Below, piece after piece: positions 24,685-31,666 of a DNA stretch of 64,000 nt (position 1 is the stretch's first letter; each line of letters opens with the position of its first letter). Below the pieces are notes generated by a model. It saw only the letters and a list, made by a program, of their open reading frames with translations, did no database searches and had not been told where the DNA came from. The translations under genes and the position numbers were made by a program. Origin of the DNA: Scatomorpha sp964535405 (lineage in GTDB: Bacteria > Bacillota > Clostridia > Oscillospirales > Oscillospiraceae); NCBI GenBank assembly GCA_964535405.1, contig CAZHUG010000005.1, positions 1-64,000 on the forward strand, in the 5' to 3' direction.

Positions 24685-25340
24685 GTTTTCACCTCAAGTC
24701 TGTAGCCAACCTTGTTGACAGCCTGAAGCGCAGTCTCCCAGCCGACCTTTTTTCTCAGCCGCTGCACATGCAGATCCACGGTTTTGCTGCCGTACTCCAT
24801 TTCGCCGCCCCAGACGCGCTCATAGATAGTGCCGCGGTAGAGTGCCGTGTTGGGGTTGTTGGCGAACAGGAGCAGAAGCTCGTATTCCTTCAGGGTGAGG
24901 TGAATTTCCTTGCCCGCTCTATGCACCTTCATGGATCTGACGTCCACCTCCAGGCCGCCGATTTGAATGGAATCGCTGGTCTTGAGATTCCGGCGCAGAA
25001 CCACATCCACCCGGGCAAGCAGCTCTATCACCTCGAAGGGCTTTACTATGTAGTCCTCGGCGCCCATGCGAAGCCCCCGCACGCGATCCTCCACGGAAAT
25101 TTTCGCCGTGATAAAAATAACCGGGATTTCCAGCGGATTTATATATTCCATGAGCTCAAAGCCGTCGACCTCCGGCAGCATTACGTCAAGCAGGATTAAA
25201 TCGTAGGCGCTCGAATCAATCATGTCAATCGCCGCGCTCCCGTCGTAGGCGCAGCTGCAATGGTATCCCGCCTTGCTCAGGCTGAGCTTTATAAGATTTG
25301 ATATGGGCTTCTCGTCCTCGACAATCAGAATATTTATCAT
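24681..25340 (-). CDS. OmpR-family response regulator
   Basis: The 219-residue regulator has a receiver domain (EDEKP acidic pocket, phospho-acceptor Asp in LILLDVMLPEVDG near residue 51, conserved Lys in YIVKPFE near 101) and a C-terminal winged helix (LTLKEYELLLLFANN, VWGGEMEYGSKTVDLHVQRL). GAGG precedes ATG 25338-25340; six more codons are open upstream. It heads the operon with its kinase and probably controls the VanY-like peptidase gene. Confidence 0.95.
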   Translation of the reverse strand: MINILIVEDEKPISNLIKLSLSKAGYHCSCAYDGSAAIDMIDSSAYDLILLDVMLPEVDGFELMEYINPLEIPVIFITAKISVEDRVRGLRMGAEDYIVKPFEVIELLARVDVVLRRNLKTSDSIQIGGLEVDVRSMKVHRAGKEIHLTLKEYELLLLFANNPNTALYRGTIYERVWGGEMEYGSKTVDLHVQRLRKKVGWETALQAVNKVGYRLEVKT

Positions 25341-25413
25341 CAGTGAACACCTCTTCATAAAGCTACATCAAAACTGCATCAAAGTGCCATCCAGAAATGT
25401 TGGATAAACAAGA

Positions 25414-25442
25414 AAAAACCTCCGGCTGGGCCGGAGGTTTTT
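25414..25442. terminator. intrinsic terminator near the MFS 3' end
   Basis: A 12-bp stem (25414-25425 with 25431-25442) around a 5-nt loop with flanking A and T runs lies between the leftward MFS gene's 3' end and the start of the response-regulator operon. Confidence 0.85.
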
Positions 25443-25482
25443 CCTATCTCTATCTCTCTATATAATAAAAGCAAAAACGCTT

Positions 25483-26677
25483 TTATTCTTTGCTGGTTCC
25501 GAGCTTGGGTAACAGCAGCACCATGACAATGCCCACGACAGCCACAGCGCCGGCTATGATAAACGCAGTCGAGATCGACACTGCCTTTGCAAGAAATGAG
25601 GTTCCGATTGATGCCACGCCAAAGCCGATCATGACGAGTGAGCAGACAAGTCCGGCATTTTTCGAGCCAAGATGGTCAGTTATAAGTGATGGCATTGTTG
25701 CCGCGGTTCCGCCGTATGCAAAGCTGAGCAGCAAAAAGCAGATCACATAGAGAATGCCTGTCGAGAAGGTCAGGAACACAACTGCCGCTATGGTGATAAT
25801 AAAACAGGTGATCATTGCGCCCTTGCGTCCGATTTTATCGCTGGCAGTTGAAACCAGAAAACGTCCGGCAACCTGCACGAGAGCGGCTATTCCAACGCCT
25901 GAGACCGCCAGGGATGAGGACAGGCCCTTGGAAGTGCCATAACTCACGAAAATCGCGCTTAGAAGAACAAATGCCGGTATTGCACAGAAATAGATGATTG
26001 TCAGCATATAATATTCTTTCGTTTTGAAGCAGTCACCGGCGGTGGCACATTGACGAGACGAGACTGCAACTGCGCCGGCAGGCTTGTAGTCAGCCATATA
26101 GTTCTCGGTGGNNNNNNNNNNTTGTGAGCATCCCGAAAACCGCAAACACCACATATATGCCGGCCAGTATCTTAAAGGTGCCGGTAAAGCCATAATTCGT
26201 CAGCCAGCCGCTGCACAGCGGGGATAAAATTGTGGCGGAAACGCCGAGAATGGCGAGGGTGATTCCGGTTGCGAGACCCTTTTTGTCGGGGAACCATTTC
26301 TGCATCATGGCGACTATGACATTATATACCATGCCATCACCCAAGCCGAGAAGTCCGCCGTAGGTGAACCACATGCCGACAGAGGCGGTCTTCGGCAGCA
26401 GAGAGGTCGCAAAAATGCCGATTGCCATGAGCAGATATCCTATAAAGGTCACGGTTTTGACCTTGTATTTCTTCTGCATCACGCCGCCTACATAGTTTCC
26501 TACTACAAAAATAGTCAGGAATATCGTATAGGGCAGGCTGGCACTGGAAGAATCTATGCTGAAATACTCCATGACGTATGGCTGAATTATGCTGTATGTG
26601 TAGCAAAATCCCATGATTAGGCTGCAAATCATACCGGACAGAAGTATGATTATCCTGTTAGTTTTCTTCTCCACCAT
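25483..26677 (-). CDS. OFA-like MFS transporter interrupted by an assembly gap
   Basis: Two reading frames, 26090-26677 (N-terminal half from MVEKKTNRIIILLSGM) and 25483-26193 (C-terminal half to LLLPKLGTSKE), together encode one 12-helix major facilitator of about 400 residues, similar to the OFA transporter at 13068. MMQKWFPDKKGLATG and SDKIGRKGAM are the paired loop motifs. They are separated by ten N at 26112-26121, and the frame differs across the gap by one, as expected if the true gap length is not ten. The missing bases fall in the central cytoplasmic loop. It is followed upstream by an MBL hydrolase and an IclR regulator. Confidence 0.85.
26112..26121. other. assembly gap (10 N)
   Basis: Ten ambiguous bases interrupt the MFS gene. 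The size is a placeholder, since the flanking halves are not in the same frame at this spacing. Confidence 0.98.
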
Positions 26678-26710
26678 TTATATCACATCTACCTTTCTTT
26701 TACTGGGAGA

Positions 26711-27538
26711 TTACACGTTCTTTTCTTCGGCTATGCCGATGAGCCTGTCATAGCAGAGAAAGCGATAAAGCTGACAGAAGTGCCTGAAACCAGCCTCGCC
26801 GATAATATATACATTGGGCATGTGTGACGTTCTCTTCTGCGCATATGCTATTTTGTCGTATCCATCCATTGCGGGGTGGTTGTTTATGGTCACATCGCAG
26901 TGAAGCTTTTCTGTTTCCTCCATGAAATGATCGAGAGACTTGAAGTAAGTCACTATTTCCTTCACATTCCCCGGGGGGTTGGTGCCGCCCCACATGCCTG
27001 CCATGTGCCGCACGCCCTTGTCATGAACAGGAAACGCGAAGCTCAGACCGCCGGGTGTATGCCCGGGTGTGAAAAAGACCTTTATGGTCGTATCACCGAG
27101 GGTGATTTCGTCACCATCGTCTACGTAATGATCAATATTGAAATCCTTCCATGTGTCGGGTCTGTCAGGGAAGAAGGGGCTGTCACGCCAGAAGTCGTCG
27201 TCGATCTTAGACAGATACGTCTCGGGATGGAAATTATCTATTATCCACTTGCCGCAGCCGCAGTGATCAAAGTGACCATGGGTGATGACAAATTTCTTAA
27301 TGTCTGCCGGATTCCAGCCGATATCCTTTATGGCTCCGACAATGGCATCGTACATTTCCACCTTTGGATAGATCGCGTCGATCAGTATAAGCCCCTCTGT
27401 CGTCTTGAGAACAAAGGCCGCCGTGGAAACGTTAGCGACAATAAGTACATCATCAAATATCTGCGCATGAGTGAACCAGGATGTATCCGGCATCCTGTCA
27501 ATGAGATCAGGTGCATTGCGGTACTGAGGTAGATTCAT
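26711..27538 (-). CDS. metallo-beta-lactamase-fold hydrolase
   Basis: The 275-residue protein has the MBL zinc motif THGHFDHCG near residue 86, a GHTPGGLSF histidine near 162 and a late NNHPAMDG histidine near 223, resembling subclass-B3-type hydrolases. The substrate is unknown; thioesters, lactones or beta-lactams are all possible for this fold. It lacks an obvious signal peptide. It lies 33 nt upstream of the OFA transporter on the same strand and divergent from an IclR regulator, suggesting uptake and hydrolysis of one carboxylate- or ester-type compound. Confidence 0.85.
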   Translation of the reverse strand: MNLPQYRNAPDLIDRMPDTSWFTHAQIFDDVLIVANVSTAAFVLKTTEGLILIDAIYPKVEMYDAIVGAIKDIGWNPADIKKFVITHGHFDHCGCGKWIIDNFHPETYLSKIDDDFWRDSPFFPDRPDTWKDFNIDHYVDDGDEITLGDTTIKVFFTPGHTPGGLSFAFPVHDKGVRHMAGMWGGTNPPGNVKEIVTYFKSLDHFMEETEKLHCDVTINNHPAMDGYDKIAYAQKRTSHMPNVYIIGEAGFRHFCQLYRFLCYDRLIGIAEEKNV

Positions 27539-27844
27539 AATTAAACACTCTCTTTCTCACATTTTCTAAAATCGTTTGTACACATCGTATAAAAACATAC
27601 TAAAATAATTAAATTAGCTTGTAAATAGATAACATGAAATAGCAAGCTGCTTTTTATCTGCACAAATCAGGATTGCATATAGCGCAATCCTGATTGCAAT
27701 TTGCCCGAAATTAAATTGAGATTGCTTTGTGCGCAAAGCAAGTGTATAATTTAAACAAAAATGTGATTGAAAGGGCAGTGGGTTTAGTTAAAAATATCAC
27801 TCGTCAAAGCACTGTGATAAAAGCATAAGGAGGTCGGCTATTCT
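27539..27844. promoter_or_regulatory. divergent MBL/IclR regulatory region with two perfect palindromes
   Basis: The 306-bp non-coding region holds AATCAGGATTGC at 27665-27676 paired with GCAATCCTGATT at 27684-27695 (12-bp arms, 7-bp spacer), and TTGCTTTG at 27722-27729 paired with CAAAGCAA at 27734-27741. TTGCTT (27722-27727) and TATAAT (27745-27750) are 17 bp apart, so the second palindrome overlies the -35 and spacer of the IclR promoter. The first palindrome is not a terminator because no gene ends here. Candidate IclR operators. Confidence 0.65.
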
Positions 27845-28603
27845 ATGAGCGAACGAAAGTATTCTTATAATATTGCATCTGTCGAAAAGACAATGCGGCT
27901 TATTGAGCTTTTAGTATTAAACAACGGGGAACTCTCCGTGACTGAAATCGCAAAGGCACTGGACACGCATACCTCCAGTGCGGACAGATATATCCTCACT
28001 CTCCAGGATCTGGGCTATGCTGAAAAGGACCCCCGGACGGGGAAATTTCGCATGTCCGAAAAGCTAATACTGCTCAATAACAATCTTATCTCCAAGCACC
28101 CTCTCACCATAAAATATCTGGATATCATGCACACGCTTGCCTACGAGTTTAGCACCACCGCTCACATCATGTCATTTTACGGCAACAAGACAATTAACCT
28201 CCACAAGGATTTGCAGACACATAACATTTCCTTTAATAAAGCATTTTTCGACCCCACCCGATATCATTACTGTTCGGCACCGGGTAAATTACTGCTTTCC
28301 ACCATGCCCGACGAGGGACTCGAAGAATATTTTGCAAAGGTTAAGTTTATAAAATTCACTCCAAAAACGCTCACCTCAGAAAAATCTCTGCGTGAAAATC
28401 TTGAGCTCATCCGCAGGACGGGCTACTCGGTTCACGACGAAGAATGGCTTCCGGGCAACCTGACCATCGCCTTTCCTCTGCTCGTGGGCGGCGAAATAAA
28501 AGGTGCTCTTTCATTGATGTGCGACATATCAATGAAGGATAAGATGCTTCTCCAATCCACCACAGACTATATAAAGCATAAGTTAAAAGAGCCTGAAGCA
28601 TAG
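27845..28603 (+). CDS. IclR-family transcriptional regulator
   Basis: The 252-residue regulator has the IclR winged HTH (LSVTEIAKALDTHTSSADRYILTL near residue 30) and a C-terminal effector-binding domain (HYCSAPGKLLLS near 140, GYSVHDEEWLPGNLTIAFPL near 196). IclR proteins bind small carboxylates or aromatic acids. GGAGG precedes the ATG. It is divergent from the MBL hydrolase-OFA transporter pair and most likely controls both arms through the palindromes at 27665-27741. Confidence 0.93.
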   Translation: MSERKYSYNIASVEKTMRLIELLVLNNGELSVTEIAKALDTHTSSADRYILTLQDLGYAEKDPRTGKFRMSEKLILLNNNLISKHPLTIKYLDIMHTLAYEFSTTAHIMSFYGNKTINLHKDLQTHNISFNKAFFDPTRYHYCSAPGKLLLSTMPDEGLEEYFAKVKFIKFTPKTLTSEKSLRENLELIRRTGYSVHDEEWLPGNLTIAFPLLVGGEIKGALSLMCDISMKDKMLLQSTTDYIKHKLKEPEA

Positions 28604-28670
28604 AAAACCGCACACTTTTTTCAGAGTTTATATTGGCAGAACTTGAACTTGAATATTTACCGCGAAACGC

Positions 28671-28699
28671 TTGAAAACTCTATTAGCTTATGTTAAAGT
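28671..28699 (+). promoter_or_regulatory. candidate promoter of the GNAT leader transcript
   Basis: TTGAAA at 28671-28676 and TAAAGT at 28694-28699 are 17 bp apart, about 58 bp before the leader peptide start codon. Confidence 0.45.
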
Positions 28700-28756
28700 C
28701 ATCAATGGCAGTTTGTCATCGGACGAGCTGTAACAAAGAAATTAAGGAGTCGCTTT

Positions 28757-28786
28757 ATGAAAAACTACTTGGAGATTGTCGGCTGA
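28757..28786 (+). CDS. 9-residue leader peptide MKNYLEIVG
   Basis: A 10-codon reading frame (ATG to TGA) is preceded by AAGGAG at 28744-28749, a complete ribosome site, and lies 79 bp before the GNAT gene. It encodes MKNYLEIVG. Its last codons contain GAGATTG, which pairs with CAATCTC downstream, so ribosome position could choose between RNA structures. This has the form of a translational attenuator leader. It has not been described for this gene as far as I know. Confidence 0.55.
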   Translation: MKNYLEIVG

Positions 28787-28868
28787 CCGGGAGGTTTGCG
28801 TAATTCAATCTCAAACACAAACCTCCCAAAAGCTTGAATTTTACTTTTTAGGAGGAACAATGAAATGA
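28772..28868 (+). promoter_or_regulatory. alternative RNA structures upstream of the GNAT gene
   Basis: GAGATTG (28772-28778) can pair with CAATCTC (28806-28812). GGGAGGTTTG (28789-28798) pairs perfectly with CAAACCTCCC (28818-28827). The two helices are interlocked and cannot form together. CCTCC at 28822-28826 is also complementary to the GNAT ribosome site GGAGG at 28851-28855. An ATG-AAA-TGA mini-frame at 28860-28868 overlaps the real GNAT ATG at 28865. Inference: leader translation controls GNAT expression. Confidence 0.5.
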
Positions 28869-29530
28869 ATATTAAGCATGCAAAGAAAAACAATACAGTA
28901 ATAATAAGAAATGAAGCGCAAGCTGATTACAAGACCGTGGAGGACATCACCCGAAAGGCTTTTTGGAATTTATACGTTCCGGGCTGTGATGAACACTATC
29001 TGGTTCATGTGATGCGCTCTCACGAGGATTTCCTGACGGACTTGGATTTTGTGATTGAAGCTGACGGGCAGATCATCGGAAACATTATGTACACGAGGGC
29101 AAAGCTTGTCGATGAATCGGGCGAAGAAAAAGAAATCATCACCTTCGGCCCTGTCTCCATCCTGCCGGAATACCAGAGAATGGGCTATGGGAAATTGCTT
29201 ATTGAGCATTCTTTCCGGCGTGCAATCGAGCTTGGCTACGATGTGATCGTCATTTTCGGCAATCCGGGCAATTATGTCAGCCGCGGCTTTCAGTGCTGCA
29301 AAAAACACAATATCTGTGTTGAGAACGGAATTTTTCCGAGCGCAATGTTGGTAAAAGAGCTCATACCGGCTGCATTGGACGGTCGGAAATGGCTCTACCA
29401 CTCCAGCCCGGCGATGGATGTTGACCCGCAGGAATCGCAGCGCTTTGACGAGAGTCTCCCCAAGATGGAGAAGAAGTATCAGCCAAGTCAAGAGGAGTTT
29501 TATATTAACAGTCACTCTGTTATACAGTAA
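28865..29530 (+). CDS. GNAT-family N-acetyltransferase (possible resistance enzyme)
   Basis: The 221-residue acetyltransferase has the GNAT core FGPVSILPEYQRMGYGKLLI near residue 95 (QRxGxG/A-like acetyl-CoA loop) and a C-terminal extension. A substrate cannot be assigned. Expression appears to be regulated by a leader peptide and competing hairpins, the arrangement seen for ribosome-targeting antibiotic resistance genes, so an antibiotic substrate or inducer is an attractive but unproven idea. The gene is bounded by a terminator and flanked by small accessory genes, consistent with acquired DNA. Confidence 0.82.
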   Translation: MNIKHAKKNNTVIIRNEAQADYKTVEDITRKAFWNLYVPGCDEHYLVHVMRSHEDFLTDLDFVIEADGQIIGNIMYTRAKLVDESGEEKEIITFGPVSILPEYQRMGYGKLLIEHSFRRAIELGYDVIVIFGNPGNYVSRGFQCCKKHNICVENGIFPSAMLVKELIPAALDGRKWLYHSSPAMDVDPQESQRFDESLPKMEKKYQPSQEEFYINSHSVIQ

Positions 29531-29571
29531 ATTGCCTCTGGCAGAGAATAAATTTTATAGCTAAACAGCGT

Positions 29572-29601
29572 TGCGCCGCAGGTTTTTAAACCTGCGGCGC
29601 A
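29572..29601. terminator. bidirectional terminator between GNAT and DUF6809-like genes
   Basis: A perfect 14-bp stem (29572-29585 with 29588-29601) extends through GCTAAA/TTTAGC flanks (29560-29565 and 29602-29607). It lies between convergent genes. Confidence 0.85.
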
Positions 29602-29624
29602 TTTAGCTTTGATCTATCGTTATA

Positions 29625-29924
29625 TCAGCAATTCTCCCCGCCGGCGACTAAACTGCCGCTTGTGATAAAGGCTTCGGCGGTCATCAGCAGGCCCAGCTTG
29701 TAACCGTAGACCACGTTTTTAACGGCGGTCAGTTGATTGACTTCGCCTTGCGCGTCAATGTATTTCTGAAAGATGATTTTCTCTTCTTCGTTCAGCTTGC
29801 TCAGCAGCGTTTCCTCGTTTCTAGCAACAGCGCGCATAGCATCGCCAAATGCTGAATTATGTTTGAAGCATTGAACCTCCGGCGAGATGTTGCCATAGGC
29901 AAATTCTTCTAAAATGCTCTGCAT
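29625..29924 (-). CDS. small conserved protein (DUF6809-like)
   Basis: The 99-residue protein starts with MQSILEEFAYGNISPEVQCF, continues with EEKIIFQKYIDAQGEVNQL and ends VYGYKLGLLMTAEAFITS, a pattern I associate with the DUF6809 family of small Firmicute proteins often found on mobile elements. It is mainly helical with no transmembrane segment. An AAAGGA-type site lies upstream of the ATG. Function unknown; it is convergent with the GNAT gene. Confidence 0.65.
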   Translation of the reverse strand: MQSILEEFAYGNISPEVQCFKHNSAFGDAMRAVARNEETLLSKLNEEEKIIFQKYIDAQGEVNQLTAVKNVVYGYKLGLLMTAEAFITSGSLVAGGENC

Positions 29925-29962
29925 ATATAATATCGTCCTTTCTCAATTTACTCCGACACTGC

Positions 29963-29991
29963 TTGAAAAAGATTGCGGCGCATGGTATAAT
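29963..29991 (+). promoter_or_regulatory. consensus sigma-A promoter of a candidate small RNA
   Basis: TTGAAA (29963-29968) and TATAAT (29986-29991) are exactly 17 bp apart on the plus strand, pointing into a region with no plus-strand gene. Confidence 0.55.
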
Positions 29992-29997
29992 ATTTAC

Positions 29998-30078
29998 GCT
30001 GCATTTGCTTTAGGGCATGTGTCGGTGGGGGGAAGTGGCGTAATCTTTAGACGGAGTGCGCCGCTTCCTTTTATTTTT
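29998..30078 (+). ncRNA. candidate small RNA of about 75-80 nt
   Basis: A consensus promoter at 29963-29991 predicts a transcript starting near 29998. It would end at a hairpin pairing 30031-30040 with 30059-30068 (one G-T pair), followed by TTTTATTTTTT. No reading frame of note lies between. The RNA would be antisense to the last codons of the ribbon-helix-helix gene, so it could act on that mRNA or elsewhere. No known ncRNA family was recognised. Confidence 0.4.
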
Positions 30079-30247
30079 TGAGGTCATCCTTCAACTTCTT
30101 AATCCCGCGCCGAGCAGCTTCGGCCTTTGTGACTTCCTCTTGCTTACAATAGGCCTCTAGCACTTCGTTACTCTCACCATCCAGACGGACAAAAAGTGCT
30201 TTGTCTTTGGGATTGTCAGTCGGACGCCCCATTTTCGGGCTATCCAA
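30071..30247 (-). CDS. small ribbon-helix-helix (CopG/Arc-like) DNA-binding protein
   Basis: The 58-residue protein starts at TTG 30245-30247, placed 7 bases behind GGAGG; the open frame reaches 30283 but would cross the promoter. MGRPTDNPKDKALFVRLD, then KAEAARRGIKKLKDDL is a typical ribbon-helix-helix pattern (beta-strand FVRLD, two helices). It is likely an autorepressor: a 13-bp-armed inverted repeat at 30259-30299 encloses its promoter. No toxin gene is adjacent, so it may be an orphan from a mobile element. Confidence 0.72.
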   Translation of the reverse strand: MDSPKMGRPTDNPKDKALFVRLDGESNEVLEAYCKQEEVTKAEAARRGIKKLKDDLKK

Positions 30248-30258
30248 ATATTCACCTC

Positions 30259-30303
30259 CTTTTGATATACAAAAGTATAGCACTTATGTATATCAAAAGT
30301 CAA
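30259..30303 (-). promoter_or_regulatory. promoter and palindromic operator of the RHH gene
   Basis: CTTTTGATATACA (30259-30271) and its exact reverse complement (30287-30299) are 13-bp arms around a 15-bp spacer. On the minus strand TTGACT (complement of 30298-30303) and TATACT (30274-30279) form a promoter with an 18-bp spacer, and the arms cover the -35 side and the start of transcription. A classic autoregulation layout. Confidence 0.72.
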
Positions 30304-30340
30304 CACTTTTATTCTCTTTGTTTACAACGGGGCAGAACAC

Positions 30341-30377
30341 AAAGACCGCTGACGTCTATGCAATGTCAGCGGTCTTT
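30341..30377. terminator. terminator downstream of the YesN-type operon
   Basis: A perfect 13-bp stem (30341-30353 with 30365-30377) has a strong T-run on the plus strand and a shorter one on the minus strand. It lies about 105 nt past the response-regulator stop. Confidence 0.75.
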
Positions 30378-30482
30378 TTATTTTATTAAATTAGATCTTC
30401 TGCATATAAGTCCTCATCCTTCTGTTAGAATCCGAAAACGATATGGCACAGCAAAGCTGTTCTGCACAAGCCTTGCTCACGA

Positions 30483-31607
30483 TCATTTCTTTTCCGATTT
30501 CCTGTACTCCGATGGAGTATAGCCGAAATGCTGCTTAAAGCATTTACTGAAATATGCGGCATCGTCAAATCCGACCATTTTTGCTATCTGCTGTATCTGC
30601 ATGTCCCCCGTGGCAAAAAGCTCTATCGCCCTATTCATTCGTGTCTCTTTGAGCGCCGTGTTGGGCGACTTGTTAAAAGCTGCTTTGAATACCCGGCGGA
30701 GATAGGCCTCATGAAAATGCATCATCTCCGACAGCGTGGAAATGCTGAACTTTGGATCGGTGTAATGCCGTCCAATGAGCGCAAGAGCCTCATCCGCTAT
30801 TGACGAATGACTGCATTTTGGCTTACTGTGCATAGCCCAGGACGTCTGCTGGCAAATGTCATACAATGTCTGCTGCACATTACCTTCAAGGCTGGCGTCC
30901 TGTATTTTCCTCAAAAGCAGCTGTCTGTCATCAAAGGGAGTTGACGCGTCACTCGCTCCATTGTCTCTCAAAAGCGAGATACAGATGAGCGCGGGAAAAA
31001 CATACAGCCAGAACATTCTGTTATATGGGACGTTCAGACTTATCACTGTAAGCAGATAGTGAGAGACCGCCTTGAAAATTCCCTCAGGCTCTCCCAGCTG
31101 AACTGCTGACATAATATCGGCGCAGTTGCCCAAAACAGAATCACTCTCGGCACCCTGCTTCAGCAGCGAGCGCACATCATCTGTCGCATCTTTGCCGACC
31201 ATCTCATTCATGGCGCAGCTGGAAATGCGCTTCATCCAATGCTCGTTCACGGCACGTTTCACCGCGGAGCCAAGGCTTTGCTTCGTTGTGGGCTTCAGCA
31301 GAATTTCCGTTACACCAAATTTCGCACCAAGCTGAGCATAGCGAAACTCGTCATGCCCCGTGACAAGAACTATTTCACACTCATGACGGATTGAACGTAT
31401 GTATTCGACACATTCGAGCCCGCTGACGCCCGGCATTTCCACATCCATTACTATAATATCAGGACGCAGCTCGCCTACGAGCTCTATGGCCTCATTTCCG
31501 TTCGCGGCGCAAGCCAGGACCTCCGTATTCATCGCGTCCCAATCGACGCATTGCTGTACGAATTTCGTAAATATCTTGTCATCATCCACTATTATTGCTT
31601 TTAGCAA
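30483..31607 (-). CDS. YesN-type response regulator with AraC DNA-binding domain
   Basis: The 374-residue regulator has a receiver domain (VDDD pocket at residue 7, phospho-Asp in IIVMDVEMPGVSGLE near 54, Lys in ILLKPT near 105), a middle linker and a C-terminal pair of AraC HTH motifs (FSISTLSEMMHFHEAYLRRVF and IQQIAKMVGFDDAAYFSKCF). The start is TTG behind GGAGGAG. It pairs with the kinase encoded 59 nt upstream and probably activates the divergent sugar transporter operon, as YesMN-type systems do. Confidence 0.93.
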   Translation of the reverse strand: MLKAIIVDDDKIFTKFVQQCVDWDAMNTEVLACAANGNEAIELVGELRPDIIVMDVEMPGVSGLECVEYIRSIRHECEIVLVTGHDEFRYAQLGAKFGVTEILLKPTTKQSLGSAVKRAVNEHWMKRISSCAMNEMVGKDATDDVRSLLKQGAESDSVLGNCADIMSAVQLGEPEGIFKAVSHYLLTVISLNVPYNRMFWLYVFPALICISLLRDNGASDASTPFDDRQLLLRKIQDASLEGNVQQTLYDICQQTSWAMHSKPKCSHSSIADEALALIGRHYTDPKFSISTLSEMMHFHEAYLRRVFKAAFNKSPNTALKETRMNRAIELFATGDMQIQQIAKMVGFDDAAYFSKCFKQHFGYTPSEYRKSEKK

Positions 31608-31666
31608 GAGAGCTCCTCCGTCCAGATACGTAAAACCGGCGCATGTAAAGTACTTTTAGATTTATT

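Noticed and set aside
21634..25340. Vancomycin resistance cluster
   Set aside because: Only VanR-, VanS- and VanY-like genes are present; vanH, ligase and vanX are absent.
27665..27695. Terminator between the MBL and IclR genes
   Set aside because: Both flanking genes point away from it, so no transcript ends there; it is better read as an operator.
28789..28827. Intrinsic terminator in the GNAT leader
   Set aside because: The 10-bp hairpin is not directly followed by a T-run; a translational switch fits better than transcription termination.
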